Origin: Flavobacterium psychrophilum
Lineage (GTDB): Bacteria; Bacteroidota; Bacteroidia; Flavobacteriales; Flavobacteriaceae
Direction: 5' to 3'
Assembly (NCBI GenBank): GCA_945878515.1
Contig: CAMCTL010000002.1
Coordinates: 1-61,333 of the forward strand
DNA: 61,333 nt
Shown one piece after another: positions 33,663 to 43,136 of this stretch. Numbering within the stretch: position 1 is the stretch's first letter; each line of letters opens with the position of its first letter. The notes beneath the pieces are model-generated. The model did not search any database, was not told where the DNA came from, and worked only from the letters and a program-made list of their open reading frames with translations. The translations under genes were made by a program, and so were the position numbers.

Positions 33663-35999
33663 TTGGAAAGCAAAAAGAATAATTTCAATCTTACTCAAGA
33701 AATTTTAAAGTACCTCTACTATTGGAAATGGATTGTCTTGTCCGTAACAATTGCGGTAGTTGTTAGTTTTTTTTACCTAAGATATGCCACTGATGTTTAT
33801 CAAACTAATGCAAAAATAAAGATTCTTGATAATTCAAATACCGCTTTTAAATTACCAACCGATAATGTTTCCATTTTTGGAAACGATAACATTAGCAAAG
33901 GAAATGAAATAGTAATGATGAAATCCTATCGAATCATTGCTGAAGTGGTGGATAGTTTAGATCTAACTACAGTGGTTCATGGTGTAGGAAGACTCAAATC
34001 AGTCGAGCTGTGGAAAGATGCTCCTTTTACTGTTATCTGGGCGACAGAAATTGATTCCTTGATTTCGAAACAAACCTCATTTCGAATTGTTTTGACAAAA
34101 AACGGTTATCAAATTAAAGGAAATAATAAAGTATTTAAATTTGGCGAAACAAATTTTAATACCGCAGTGCCATTCAAAATAGTTCTAAAAGATGTAGATT
34201 TTTTAAATAACGCTGTCGGTAGTGAATATCAGATATACCTCAAAACCAAGAAAAGTGTAATCGAATCTATTTCAAATAGAATAGTTATTGATTATGTTGC
34301 AAAACAAAGTGACATTCTAAGTCTTACAATGACTGGCTATAATAAGGAAAAAATTAGCGATATTGTTAATACACTGATCGAAGTTTTTAATCAAGATGGA
34401 ATTCATGATAGACAACTTGTTTCAAAAAAAACCATTGAGTTTGTCGATGAAAGATTTAAATTTCTTTTTAGCGAATTAGACTCTATCGAAACGTCAAAAG
34501 CAAACTATAAAAAGGAAAGAGGAATTAGTTACTTAGAATCGGATGCAAGTGTTTTAATGCAAAACAATTATGAATCGAAGTCTAAAGTATTGTTTTCGGA
34601 TGCGCAAATAGTCTTAGCGAAGTTAATGTTAGATGCTTTAAATAAGAATAAAGGGCTAGAATTATTGCCATCAAATATTGGTATTGAAAATGGAGAAGTA
34701 AACGGATTAATTACAAATTATAATGAGCAGATTTTAAAGCGAAACAAGCTTATTCTTGCTGGAGGAGGAGAGTCGAATCCAATTGTCAAAGAGATTACAG
34801 CACTTGCTTTGCAAATAAAAAATAACCTTAGGGCATCTATAATTGGCTATCAAAATGTATTACAATTAAACAAAGAAGAGTCTAATAAAATCAATAATCT
34901 GGAAAAGCAGAGCTACAGCACTGTTCCTTTTAATGAAAAAGGTTTGCATTCCATTCAAAGACAACAGTCAATAAAGGAGTCACTATATGTTTTATTGTTG
35001 CAAAAAAGGGAAGAGGCTGCCATAAATTTAGCCATTACTAATCCTTCGATCAAAATAGTAGATTATGCTATTTTTTCAACTTCTCCTATTTCTCCTGAGC
35101 GAAACGTATTTTTAATTGCAGCAGTTTTGCTCGGACTAATATTTCCATTAATTATTATCTACTTCTATTATTTATTTGATAATAAAATCAATAATAAAGA
35201 AGACTTGGAATTTTTATTACCTGATGTGCCGGTTATTGCCGAGATTCCGTTTATTGAAAACGAAAATAAGACAATTCGGTTTTTAGACAGGTCTATTTTA
35301 TCGGAATCATTCAGAATACTTAGGAATAATATCAATTATATTGCTCCAAAAAAGGATAAAGGCTCGATTCTATTTGTCACCTCGACAATAAAAGGTGAAG
35401 GCAAAACTTTTGTATCTTTGAATTTAGCGATAACACTTTCTACACTTGGAAAAAAAATAATATTAATTGGTGCAGATCTTAGAAACCCGCAACTTCATAG
35501 AAAATTAGATTTAGAGAGACCAAATCTTAAAGGTATTACTAATTATTTAATTGATAGTAATGTAAATATTGAGGATTTAAAAGCAAAACATCTAAAAGAC
35601 ACTAACTTAAATTTTGATATTATTTTTTCAGGTAATATTCCTCCTAATCCTGCTGAATTATTATCAAATGGTCGATTTGAATTATTATTGAATGAAATAA
35701 AAAATGATTACGATTATGTAATTGTAGATACTGCTCCAACTTTATTAGTTGCTGATACAACGCTCATTACGCATCTTGCCGACACCGTTTTGTATGTAAC
35801 ACGAGCAAATTTTACAGAAAAGAAATTACTAAAATTTGTTGGTAATTTAAAGAAATTAAATACAATTCGAAATATGGGTATTATTTTGAATAATGTGGGT
35901 CAAAATAAAGGATATGGATATGAAAATGATCTCATTGCCAAAACAACTTTTAAATATAAAGTTTACAAATGGTTTAGAAATATTTTCAAAACAAAGTAA
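33663..35999 (+). CDS. wzc: Wzc-type polysaccharide co-polymerase / tyrosine autokinase
   Basis: This 778-residue inner-membrane protein controls polymer length and export. It starts at TTG 33663; no ATG is available before the Wzz domain. The N-terminal Wzz domain has a membrane helix at about 20-40, a long periplasmic coiled-coil region, and a second helix at about 480-505. The cytoplasmic BY-kinase domain follows: Walker A STIKGEGKTF (about residue 575), Walker A' GADLRNP (about 600), Walker B VIVDTAP (about 685). The C-terminus carries a Tyr cluster (GYGYEN, KYKVYKW) for autophosphorylation. It pairs with wza, 9 bases upstream. It is convergent with the - strand polysaccharide genes. Confidence 0.92.
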   Translation: MESKKNNFNLTQEILKYLYYWKWIVLSVTIAVVVSFFYLRYATDVYQTNAKIKILDNSNTAFKLPTDNVSIFGNDNISKGNEIVMMKSYRIIAEVVDSLDLTTVVHGVGRLKSVELWKDAPFTVIWATEIDSLISKQTSFRIVLTKNGYQIKGNNKVFKFGETNFNTAVPFKIVLKDVDFLNNAVGSEYQIYLKTKKSVIESISNRIVIDYVAKQSDILSLTMTGYNKEKISDIVNTLIEVFNQDGIHDRQLVSKKTIEFVDERFKFLFSELDSIETSKANYKKERGISYLESDASVLMQNNYESKSKVLFSDAQIVLAKLMLDALNKNKGLELLPSNIGIENGEVNGLITNYNEQILKRNKLILAGGGESNPIVKEITALALQIKNNLRASIIGYQNVLQLNKEESNKINNLEKQSYSTVPFNEKGLHSIQRQQSIKESLYVLLLQKREEAAINLAITNPSIKIVDYAIFSTSPISPERNVFLIAAVLLGLIFPLIIIYFYYLFDNKINNKEDLEFLLPDVPVIAEIPFIENENKTIRFLDRSILSESFRILRNNINYIAPKKDKGSILFVTSTIKGEGKTFVSLNLAITLSTLGKKIILIGADLRNPQLHRKLDLERPNLKGITNYLIDSNVNIEDLKAKHLKDTNLNFDIIFSGNIPPNPAELLSNGRFELLLNEIKNDYDYVIVDTAPTLLVADTTLITHLADTVLYVTRANFTEKKLLKFVGNLKKLNTIRNMGIILNNVGQNKGYGYENDLIAKTTFKYKVYKWFRNIFKTK

Positions 36000-36059
36000 T
36001 TCGTAATTAAAGATTATGGTAGCTGATTTTTTGTGTAGAGAATTGCAGTTGCTAAATCA

Positions 36060-36770
36060 CTAGAAAGAATTTAAGTTACTATATTCGTCGCTTTTTTTGA
36101 TTACTTTTTTCTTAGTAAGGCTATTTTCTATTGTGGTTTGCGTTTCAAAAGAGGTATTATATTTAATAATTCTGCCAGGATTACCAATAACTGTAGCACC
36201 ATCAGGAATATCATTGATAACAACAGTACCAGCACCAATTGTGCACCATTTGCCAATTTTTATTCCTGGAATAACAATTGCCCCTGAACCGACATGAGTT
36301 CCGATTCCAATTTTTACATTACCTGACAATGTCACTTTTGGCGAAATATGTACAAAATCTTCAATATTGCAATCGTGCTCAATGAGCGCGCCAGTATTTA
36401 CTATTACATGATTTCCAATGGTCGCATCTGAATTTATTATTGCATAAAGCATAACAACAGTACCTGCTCCTACAGTTGCAGATGGCGATACAAAAGCAGT
36501 TTTATGTACACTGGAGAAAAAATTGAATTCATTAAATCTTGAGCTAATTTTTTTTCTTGTAATATTGTTACCTATTGCAATTATTAGAGAAATGTTTTCT
36601 GATGCTTGGGGTAAAAAGGTAGAATTTATTATTGGAATCTCATTAAAATAATTCAATTTAGGCTCGTCGTCAACCATTGCCTCAATTTTGCATTGATTGT
36701 TGGTAATTAACTCTGAAACTACTTTGCCATGCCCGCTAGCTCCAAAAATATATATCTTAGTATTTTCCAT
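36060..36770 (-). CDS. PglD/NeuD-type sugar acetyltransferase
   Basis: This is a 236-residue acyltransferase with an N-terminal nucleotide-sugar binding fold (IYIFGASGHGKVVSELI) and a left-handed beta-helix of hexapeptide repeats (about 95-205), including the catalytic His region ALIEHDCNIEDFVHISP. This matches PglD/NeuD/EpsM enzymes that acetylate UDP-4-amino sugars or sialic acids. The preferred start ATG 36770 (alternative 36782) overlaps the sugar transferase gene. A neighbouring PglC-type transferase and a distant PglE-type aminotransferase suggest synthesis of a di-N-acetylbacillosamine-like initiating sugar; sialic-acid-type O-acetylation is the alternative. Genes end here, convergent with wzc. 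Confidence 0.85.
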   Translation of the reverse strand: MENTKIYIFGASGHGKVVSELITNNQCKIEAMVDDEPKLNYFNEIPIINSTFLPQASENISLIIAIGNNITRKKISSRFNEFNFFSSVHKTAFVSPSATVGAGTVVMLYAIINSDATIGNHVIVNTGALIEHDCNIEDFVHISPKVTLSGNVKIGIGTHVGSGAIVIPGIKIGKWCTIGAGTVVINDIPDGATVIGNPGRIIKYNTSFETQTTIENSLTKKKVIKKSDEYSNLNSF

Positions 36771-37362
36771 GAAAAGGTTCAATTGAAATATTATTTATAG
36801 GGTTGATGTTTTTGCTGTGAATCACATTAATGATTGTTTTTAATATAATTTTGCAATCTAAAATGAAGGATATATTGTCTGCATACCAAACATCATAGTT
36901 GAATTTGGTTTCCCAATCAATTGCATTTCTTCCATTTATCTGCGCCCATCCTGTTATGCCTGGTTTTACTTCATGGCGCCTATTTTGGAAATCAGAATAT
37001 AAATTTAAATATTCAGGCAAAAGGGGTCTTGGGCCTACAATGCTCATTTCTCCTTTTAGTACATTGATCAATTGTGGCAGCTCATCAATCGAAGTCTTAC
37101 GAATCCACTTGCCGATAGGGGTCAATCGTTCCTTGTCGGGCAATAGTTTTCCGCCGCTGTTTTTTTTATCGTTCATTGTTTTTAACTTAATTATGGTAAA
37201 AATTTTACCTCCGATTCCGGGACGTTTCTGAAGGAAAAAAACACTTTCTTTTTCAGATATAAAAAGAAATAATACAACAATACTCACTATTGGAATAACG
37301 GTTATAATTCCTAAGAATGCAAAACTAAAATCAAAAAACGGTTTAATATACTTTTTATACAT
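36757..37362 (-). CDS. Initiating undecaprenyl-phosphate sugar-phosphate transferase (PglC/EpsL-like)
   Basis: This monotopic phosphoglycosyltransferase moves a sugar-1-phosphate onto undecaprenyl phosphate to start each repeat unit. The 201-residue short form has one N-terminal hydrophobic helix (residues 12-34), FLQKRPGIGGKIFTIIKLKTM, DELPQLINVLKGEMSIVGPRP (the DE pair is catalytic), and RHEVKPGITGWAQINGRN. Lack of the N-terminal four-helix domain places it with PglC/EpsL and not with WcaJ. It overlaps the downstream acetyltransferase and lies 3 bases after the GT4 gene, so all three are one operon. Confidence 0.9.
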   Translation of the reverse strand: MYKKYIKPFFDFSFAFLGIITVIPIVSIVVLFLFISEKESVFFLQKRPGIGGKIFTIIKLKTMNDKKNSGGKLLPDKERLTPIGKWIRKTSIDELPQLINVLKGEMSIVGPRPLLPEYLNLYSDFQNRRHEVKPGITGWAQINGRNAIDWETKFNYDVWYADNISFILDCKIILKTIINVIHSKNINPINNISIEPFHGKY

Positions 37363-37365
37363 TTT

Positions 37366-38547
37366 TCAACTTAGTTTTTCTTGATATTTGACATCTTCAC
37401 GTCTATATTCTTCCAAAATCGCCTCCCAAACTGCTTTTTGTTCATATCTTGAAGTAATCATTTTTCTTGTATTGGATTGCAGATCAGTATAAAAATCATT
37501 ATTCTCAACTATTGTCCGAACTGCTTTTTCAATTGCCTTAGTATTTTTTACGGGAATAATAATTCCGTTTTTACCGTCAGTAATAATTTCATTACATCCA
37601 TTAATATTAGTAACAATTGATGGTAAACCCATTGCTCCTGCTTGCAGAACGACATTAGGAAATCCTTCTCGGTAACTTGCAAAAATTAGCGCTTTACTAA
37701 CAGCTAAATAAGGTCTAATGTCATCTTGATAGCCTACAAAAAGTATGTTTTTGTTATTATTAATCTCTTCTTGCGTTTGATTTTCAAGAGGGTCTAATTC
37801 TTGTTCTGGCATTCCTACAAGAATCAATTTTATTTTTGCGTTTTGCTCTATTACTTTTTTAAAAGCTTGAACTACTTCATTAATTCCTTTATCTCCGACT
37901 AAACGTCCCACAAATATAAAAACAAAATCTTGTGCAATAATTCCCAACTCCTTTTTTATTGATTGTTTTTCGCACACTGAAACTTGATCTGTAGAGAAGT
38001 GTGCAGTATTAATACCGTTGGAGGTGCCATTGCCAATTACTTTCATTTTTTTAGGTTCAATAAATTTATTTTCTAAAATAAAATTATATAACCCAGTGGA
38101 GTTTGGATAAACCTTCGTTGCACACTGATACGTAAGTTTTTCAACTTTTTCTAAGAGAAAGCGCTTGAAGCCACTAGTTTCCATTAAAGGTAAGCCTGCA
38201 ACAGTATGTAATCTTATTGGAACTCCTGCACATTTTGATGCAATCATGGCTAGAATTCCAGCCTTTGGAGTGTGCGAATGTACAATTAGGGGTTTCTCCT
38301 TTCTTAAGAATAAAAATATTTTGAAAACGGCTAATAAATCTTTTATCGGAGTAATTTTTCTAGACATTTCAATTGGAAAAGTTTTTACGTTTTCTCTAAG
38401 TCCAATTTTTTTTAAATATTCATGATCTGACGATACTGCAATTACTTCATAAAAGTTATTCATGTATTGCAGTTGCCCAGATAACAACTTGTCTAATGAT
38501 AGCGGAATTGTTGTGATTCGGATTAGTTTATTTTCAATTGGTTTCAT
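37366..38547 (-). CDS. GT4-family glycosyltransferase (PglA/EpsD-like)
   Basis: This 393-residue GT-B enzyme probably adds the second sugar to the lipid-linked acceptor. The donor-binding C-terminal half has FIFVGRLVGDKGINEVVQAF and the FASYREGFPNVVLQAGAMGLP motif with the conserved E-x7-E-like region. The N-terminal half has IVHSHTPKAGILAMIASKCAG, typical of PglA-type enzymes. It lies directly before the PglC-like gene. A 215-base gap separates it from the polymerase gene upstream, where I see no clear promoter. Confidence 0.88.
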   Translation of the reverse strand: MKPIENKLIRITTIPLSLDKLLSGQLQYMNNFYEVIAVSSDHEYLKKIGLRENVKTFPIEMSRKITPIKDLLAVFKIFLFLRKEKPLIVHSHTPKAGILAMIASKCAGVPIRLHTVAGLPLMETSGFKRFLLEKVEKLTYQCATKVYPNSTGLYNFILENKFIEPKKMKVIGNGTSNGINTAHFSTDQVSVCEKQSIKKELGIIAQDFVFIFVGRLVGDKGINEVVQAFKKVIEQNAKIKLILVGMPEQELDPLENQTQEEINNNKNILFVGYQDDIRPYLAVSKALIFASYREGFPNVVLQAGAMGLPSIVTNINGCNEIITDGKNGIIIPVKNTKAIEKAVRTIVENNDFYTDLQSNTRKMITSRYEQKAVWEAILEEYRREDVKYQEKLS

Positions 38548-38762
38548 TCCAGTATAAAGTTGTTTTTCAAGAAATTACATTATATACTTCAATAAGCAAA
38601 TATTGTGTTTTAACTTGAACTATCAGATTATTTTTTGCAATAAATAAAATTAATGCTATAAATTGAGTTTTCAACATTTAAGGTAGTATTCTTTACAATA
38701 ATTTAAAACAAGAAGCATGATCCGATTAAAAAAAATATTTAATAGTTAGAAATCAATTAGAA

Positions 38763-39908
38763 TTACGTTTCTGATTCCTGTGACTGCCAATAGGAGAAAT
38801 GCCAAAAAATATAAATTAGTAGTCCTGGTAAGAACATATTTCTCATTCGAATCATTATGCCAATATTTCCTAATGTTTGAGAAAATGCAATCGTTCCAAT
38901 GATTAAAAAAAAGACCATTCCTTGAATCACAAAAGGGGCACTTCTAAAAGTTTGTAAAGGATTATTTTTAAGTACAATAAAAGACAAAATTAATAATAAT
39001 AAATTTTCTAAAGAGGCTAAAAGTGAAGGAATACCATTTATGTCAAAAAAGAAAGGACGGTATAGAAACGTAAAAATCTTTACCGGAAAGGGGTAAGTAG
39101 AAATATCGACAGCTGAGCTTGTGTGCGATCTACTTAATAACGCAGCTTTTGATTCGGAGAATTCGTTAAAACTTTCTACGGTGCCTTCTTCAATTTTTGC
39201 AAACTCCATAACCTTTGGTAAAATAGCTATCGCAATGCTGATCATGATTCCAAAAAAAAGTAAGCGTTGTATAATTGGTATGTGTTTTCCCGAAAAATAG
39301 GCTATTCCAAATCCTAATAGCATAAATAATGTCATGTGAGGTCTAATAAAATAAGCTAGGATTAAGCCCAAAATAATCATCGGTAATCGTTTCAAAGGTT
39401 GCATTAAACCATAGGTAAAAATTGCAATACAAAAAAATAATAAAGTGTCTTTGCCTACCGCGCAACTCCAAAAATGTAAATTGGGCAAGAAAAATAGGAA
39501 TGGAAATAAATAATACCCTCTGTATTCTGGATTATTTGGAATTAATTCTATTGCAATTACATAAAAATAGGTCAAGCCTATAAATCCTATTATACTATAA
39601 AGCATTGTGCCAGTAAAATAAGATAAATCTAATATGTTTGATGGATAGTAATTTAAAGCATAAATAAAATACGTGCCTTGATTTTGGGTTAATGAGTAAA
39701 CAAAATCCGAATAAGTCATAAATTTTGCCTGTCTCCAATAGCCAATTGCATCACCTTGTACAAAAAAACAAAAGTAAGTGCCAAAAAGTACATGAAAAAC
39801 AAATAATCTTTTTAAGGTATTCAAATTTTCTTCTGAAAGTTTTGTTGCAAAACTTTGAATAAATAAATAACCTAGTAAAAAAATTATTGCTACAACAATG
39901 AAATCCAT
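38763..39908 (-). CDS. Putative O-antigen/capsule polymerase (Wzy-like)
   Basis: This is a 381-residue polytopic membrane protein with about ten hydrophobic segments and one long external loop near residues 225-280 (FNEFSESKAALLSRSHTSSAVDISTYPF). No enzyme motif is recognised, but the segment FWSCAVGKDTLLFFCIAIFTYG with a downstream RPH motif is seen in Wzy/EpsG-like membrane proteins of polysaccharide clusters. The locus has a flippase and Wza/Wzc, so a polymerase is expected, and this is the only unassigned polytopic protein. The assignment rests on topology and context. Confidence 0.6.
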   Translation of the reverse strand: MDFIVVAIIFLLGYLFIQSFATKLSEENLNTLKRLFVFHVLFGTYFCFFVQGDAIGYWRQAKFMTYSDFVYSLTQNQGTYFIYALNYYPSNILDLSYFTGTMLYSIIGFIGLTYFYVIAIELIPNNPEYRGYYLFPFLFFLPNLHFWSCAVGKDTLLFFCIAIFTYGLMQPLKRLPMIILGLILAYFIRPHMTLFMLLGFGIAYFSGKHIPIIQRLLFFGIMISIAIAILPKVMEFAKIEEGTVESFNEFSESKAALLSRSHTSSAVDISTYPFPVKIFTFLYRPFFFDINGIPSLLASLENLLLLILSFIVLKNNPLQTFRSAPFVIQGMVFFLIIGTIAFSQTLGNIGIMIRMRNMFLPGLLIYIFWHFSYWQSQESET

Positions 39909-39911
39909 ATT

Positions 39912-40958
39912 TTAATTTACCAATTTTGACTTAATCTTCATCATTACCTTTTTTTCAAAAATCAAATAGTATAGATACCCAACTACACTTGAAAGAATTA
40001 AGACAACAGCAATTGCTATTAATAAACTTGCATTTGAACTGATTTTTGGATACATGCGAATCACAATCATCTGCAAAGGGTTGTGAACTAAATATATAGA
40101 ATATGTTGCATTTCCTATCAACATTAATATTCGATTAGATTTAATTTTGAAATTATAATTATCGATGGCAATGTATAAAATTATAAATATTCCTAATGCA
40201 AACAGCAAATTTAAATCAAATTTAAAGAAATTCAATTTGTTTAAACTGTAATAAAAGAAGGAGGACATAATCACAGTTAGGGGTAAAATTCCTAAAATTA
40301 AAGGTAGTTTCAGTTTTCTTATAACACATAACGCAAGACAATAGCCAAAAATAAATTCGACGTTATAAGGTGAAAAAAGAGTGCTAAAAATAGGAATTTT
40401 AAAAAATTGAAAAGTTGATAGTGGAGAGTAGGTAAAGATGATTATGGAAATGAACCAAACCAAAACAAACCCATTCCATAGTTTTTTTGATACAAAAGAA
40501 ATGGAAAACAAAAGGTAAAATAACAATTCGAAAGACAATGTCCACGCTACAGATAAAGCGGGATTTCCTGCCGGAATTAATGTCAATGAGGTTAGAATGC
40601 TCATATCTCTACTACCATTGGAAAATGCTGGTAATAGTTGATAAAGAACCAACATAAAAATACCAATTGGAAGATAAGGAACATAAATTCTTATGAGTCT
40701 ATTTTGAATATAGCGCTTAAAAGAATCAGGTTCGTCATACTTAAAAGAAGCAGAATAGGTTATTATAAATCCTGATAATACAAAAAAGAAATCAACCCCA
40801 AATTTCCCTATAGAACCTATATAATTTAGAAATGGATAATTGATCTCGTGATAGTATTGTATTGATTTAATGCTATGATGTAGCACAACCATCAATGCTG
40901 CTATTCCTCTAAATATTTGTAAAATATCAAGATATTTGGTTTTAGGATTGCTATTCAT
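39912..40958 (-). CDS. Acyltransferase family 3 (OafA/YrhL-like) membrane protein
   Basis: This is a 348-residue integral membrane acyltransferase with about ten membrane helices. The N-terminal motif FRGIAALMVVLHHS carries the family His; FGVDFFFVLSGFIITYS and NRLIRIYVPY are the second and third family blocks. Such enzymes O-acetylate (or succinylate) sugar residues from the periplasmic side. It overlaps the neighbouring glycosyltransferase gene by 8 bases and lies 3 bases before the putative polymerase gene, so it belongs to the same operon. The acceptor sugar is unknown. Confidence 0.88.
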   Translation of the reverse strand: MNSNPKTKYLDILQIFRGIAALMVVLHHSIKSIQYYHEINYPFLNYIGSIGKFGVDFFFVLSGFIITYSASFKYDEPDSFKRYIQNRLIRIYVPYLPIGIFMLVLYQLLPAFSNGSRDMSILTSLTLIPAGNPALSVAWTLSFELLFYLLFSISFVSKKLWNGFVLVWFISIIIFTYSPLSTFQFFKIPIFSTLFSPYNVEFIFGYCLALCVIRKLKLPLILGILPLTVIMSSFFYYSLNKLNFFKFDLNLLFALGIFIILYIAIDNYNFKIKSNRILMLIGNATYSIYLVHNPLQMIVIRMYPKISSNASLLIAIAVVLILSSVVGYLYYLIFEKKVMMKIKSKLVN

Positions 40959-42006
40959 TTACTAACGCTGATAATATAACTGTATGTTTTTTTTGAATAC
41001 TATAATCCGATACTACTTTTATTCTTCCCTCGTCTCCAAATTCTTTTCTTAAAACACTATCTTCTATTAATAAGTATAATTTTTCCAACCATTGTGCTTC
41101 GGTCTCTACTAAAAAACCATTAACTCCATCATCAACAACTTCTTTATTCATCCCGACTGCCGAAGCAACAACAGGCAAGCCGCAGCCCATATATTGTATT
41201 AGTTTGTAAGCACATTTTCCCAATTCCCAAAGACTATTTTCTAGCGGCATAATTCCTATATCAAATTTTGTTATCAATGAAACTTCAGATTCTTCGGTCC
41301 ATTTCAAATATTTTACTTGGTCTCCCAATCCTAAATCTTCGGTAGCACCAACAATATGCAATTCGACATTTGGATTTTTAAGCAATTTTGAAAAAACGGA
41401 ACGATGGTTTTTGACATATTTAAAAGTTGATGGCGAACCAATCCAACCAATAATTACTTTGGAACTATCGTAATTGATCTTAGACAGATATAAATCTACA
41501 TCGATTACCGTTGGAAGTATAACAATTTTTTTGGCGTGAGAAAGTCTAGCGCGTTCAGCCAAGTAACTATTGCCTGCCACTACGCAACCACTGTATTTCA
41601 TCACATTGTTGATTTTGTTTTTTAGAAAAAATGAAATTAATTTTGAATGGCTTAAATCATAATTATGAAAAATGGCATCGTCATAGTCAACAATGTATTT
41701 TACTTTCAATAAATACAATATCTTTTCAAACCAACTAAAAAAATAGGGAAAAAGCTCTTTCTCGATAACAATTCTATCGTATTTATAAATTGAAAATAGT
41801 ATATAAAATCGCTTAAAATAAAATTGGATTAGTTTTGGTTTTCTAATTTTTTTACCTGAATATAAATTAATTAGATAATCTTCATCAAAAAAAGGACTTA
41901 CCGTAACTGAAATTCCTTTGGCTTCCAAAAAAGGAAAATATTGGTAGCTTCGCAACCGGCTACTAGCACCATTTCGGCTGTATTTAGTTAGATAAAGAAC
42001 TTTCAT
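40951..42006 (-). CDS. GT4-like glycosyltransferase
   Basis: This is a GT-B fold transferase, 351 residues from the preferred ATG at 42006 (MKVLYLTKYSRNGASSRLR); the frame is open to an ATG at 42045. It shows VDYDDAIFHNYDLSH in the N-terminal domain, IGWIGSPSTFKYV at the start of the donor domain and MPLENSLWELGKCAYKLIQYMGCGLPVVAS near the C-terminus, the donor-binding E/K region. Donor and acceptor sugars cannot be told. It overlaps the acyltransferase gene by 8 bases. Confidence 0.85.
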   Translation of the reverse strand: MKVLYLTKYSRNGASSRLRSYQYFPFLEAKGISVTVSPFFDEDYLINLYSGKKIRKPKLIQFYFKRFYILFSIYKYDRIVIEKELFPYFFSWFEKILYLLKVKYIVDYDDAIFHNYDLSHSKLISFFLKNKINNVMKYSGCVVAGNSYLAERARLSHAKKIVILPTVIDVDLYLSKINYDSSKVIIGWIGSPSTFKYVKNHRSVFSKLLKNPNVELHIVGATEDLGLGDQVKYLKWTEESEVSLITKFDIGIMPLENSLWELGKCAYKLIQYMGCGLPVVASAVGMNKEVVDDGVNGFLVETEAQWLEKLYLLIEDSVLRKEFGDEGRIKVVSDYSIQKKHTVILSALVNE

Positions 42007-42044
42007 ATTAATTTTTGGTTTTACTAAAAAAGCAAATTTTTGCA

Positions 42045-43136
42045 CTACGAATTCTTATGGATTACTTTTATATATTGCTCAAAAATTAAATCATCAGAAA
42101 ACAAACTGGCACTTTTTTTTGAAATTTCATCTTTAGAAAGTGTAACAGAATGATGTAGTGCATGCCACATGATATTTGCTAAAGCTTCAGAATTTTTATA
42201 GTCGCACAACCATCCATTTGCCCCATTTGTAATAACTTCGGCATTTCCTCCCGGACAATTTGTGGCAATTACGGGTTTTCCAAGACATAAAGATTCTATA
42301 ATTACGTTTGAAAAACCTTCATAAAGAGAAGATGAAATCAAATATTTAGAATTTTCTATGTAGGAATAAGGATTGGATTTATGCCCTAATAAAAACACAT
42401 TTTTTTCTAATTCAAGTGTTTGAATTAAATCAGCTAATTTTTTCTGTAAATCTCCTTGGCCCAAAATCACTACTGAAAAATCTCCCGTTTTATTTTTTAA
42501 TAGTGCACAAGCGCTAATAAGATTTTCGTAATCTTTTTGAGCATTAAGCCTTCCAACAGCTACAAAAGTATAGTTGTCGGAGTTGCTGTCTTGCGCTAAT
42601 TTCTTTATATGATCAATCTGTACTGGATTATAAATAACCGAATATTGTTTTGGTGTAACTTTGGTTTGTTCGATATAATCTTTGGCCATATAATGGCATT
42701 GAAAAATAACATGGTTAGACATTTTAGCAATAATCTTATTGGCAAAAATGTAAAAAAAACGTTTTACAGGATTTTTAAATAATAATTTTTCTGCGCCAAT
42801 GGTGTTGCCTATTCTGTTTATAAAAATTGTTTTTTTAGATACCAACGGTCTTGCTAAACTTGTGGTTAGACTTGCTCCTAAACTGGCAAAAACTATTTTG
42901 GGTTGATGTAGTTTGCAAAATGAAATAAAAGACAAAACCGATTTAGATGCTCCATTAGTTCTTAATTCGTATATTTTAATAGAAGTTGGGACTTCATTTA
43001 ATAATGGCCCTTGCTTTTTAAATAATAGCAACACTAGCTCTTGGTTCTTGAATTTATCATGATAACTAACTAATAAATTAAGCATCACACGTTCAGCACC
43101 TCCAGCTCTTAGATCGGGAAGAAAAAATACAATCAT
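42045..43136 (-). CDS. GT4-family glycosyltransferase
   Basis: This 363-residue GT-B transferase shows the acceptor-side motif LRAGGAERVMLNLL near the N-terminus, TFVAVGRLNAQKDYENLISAC, LGQGDLQKKLADLI, and the donor-binding SSSLYEGFSNVIIESLCLGKPVIAT with the E-x7-E motif. It resembles enzymes using N-acetylhexosamine or galactose donors, but the sugar is not assignable. Its start overlaps the end of the asparagine-synthetase-like gene by 4 bases, so the two are translationally coupled. Confidence 0.88.
   Translation of the reverse strand: MIVFFLPDLRAGGAERVMLNLLVSYHDKFKNQELVLLLFKKQGPLLNEVPTSIKIYELRTNGASKSVLSFISFCKLHQPKIVFASLGASLTTSLARPLVSKKTIFINRIGNTIGAEKLLFKNPVKRFFYIFANKIIAKMSNHVIFQCHYMAKDYIEQTKVTPKQYSVIYNPVQIDHIKKLAQDSNSDNYTFVAVGRLNAQKDYENLISACALLKNKTGDFSVVILGQGDLQKKLADLIQTLELEKNVFLLGHKSNPYSYIENSKYLISSSLYEGFSNVIIESLCLGKPVIATNCPGGNAEVITNGANGWLCDYKNSEALANIMWHALHHSVTLSKDEISKKSASLFSDDLIFEQYIKVIHKNS

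Noticed and set aside
33663..35999. Wzc start error or frameshift because of a TTG start
   Set aside because: The TTG frame begins just before a normal Wzz N-terminus with a membrane helix at the expected place, and no ATG is available, so TTG initiation is the simplest reading.
38548..38762. Missing small gene or promoter in the 215-base gap before the PglA-like gene
   Set aside because: No ORF and no TAnnTTTG box is found on the - strand, so nothing can be supported there.
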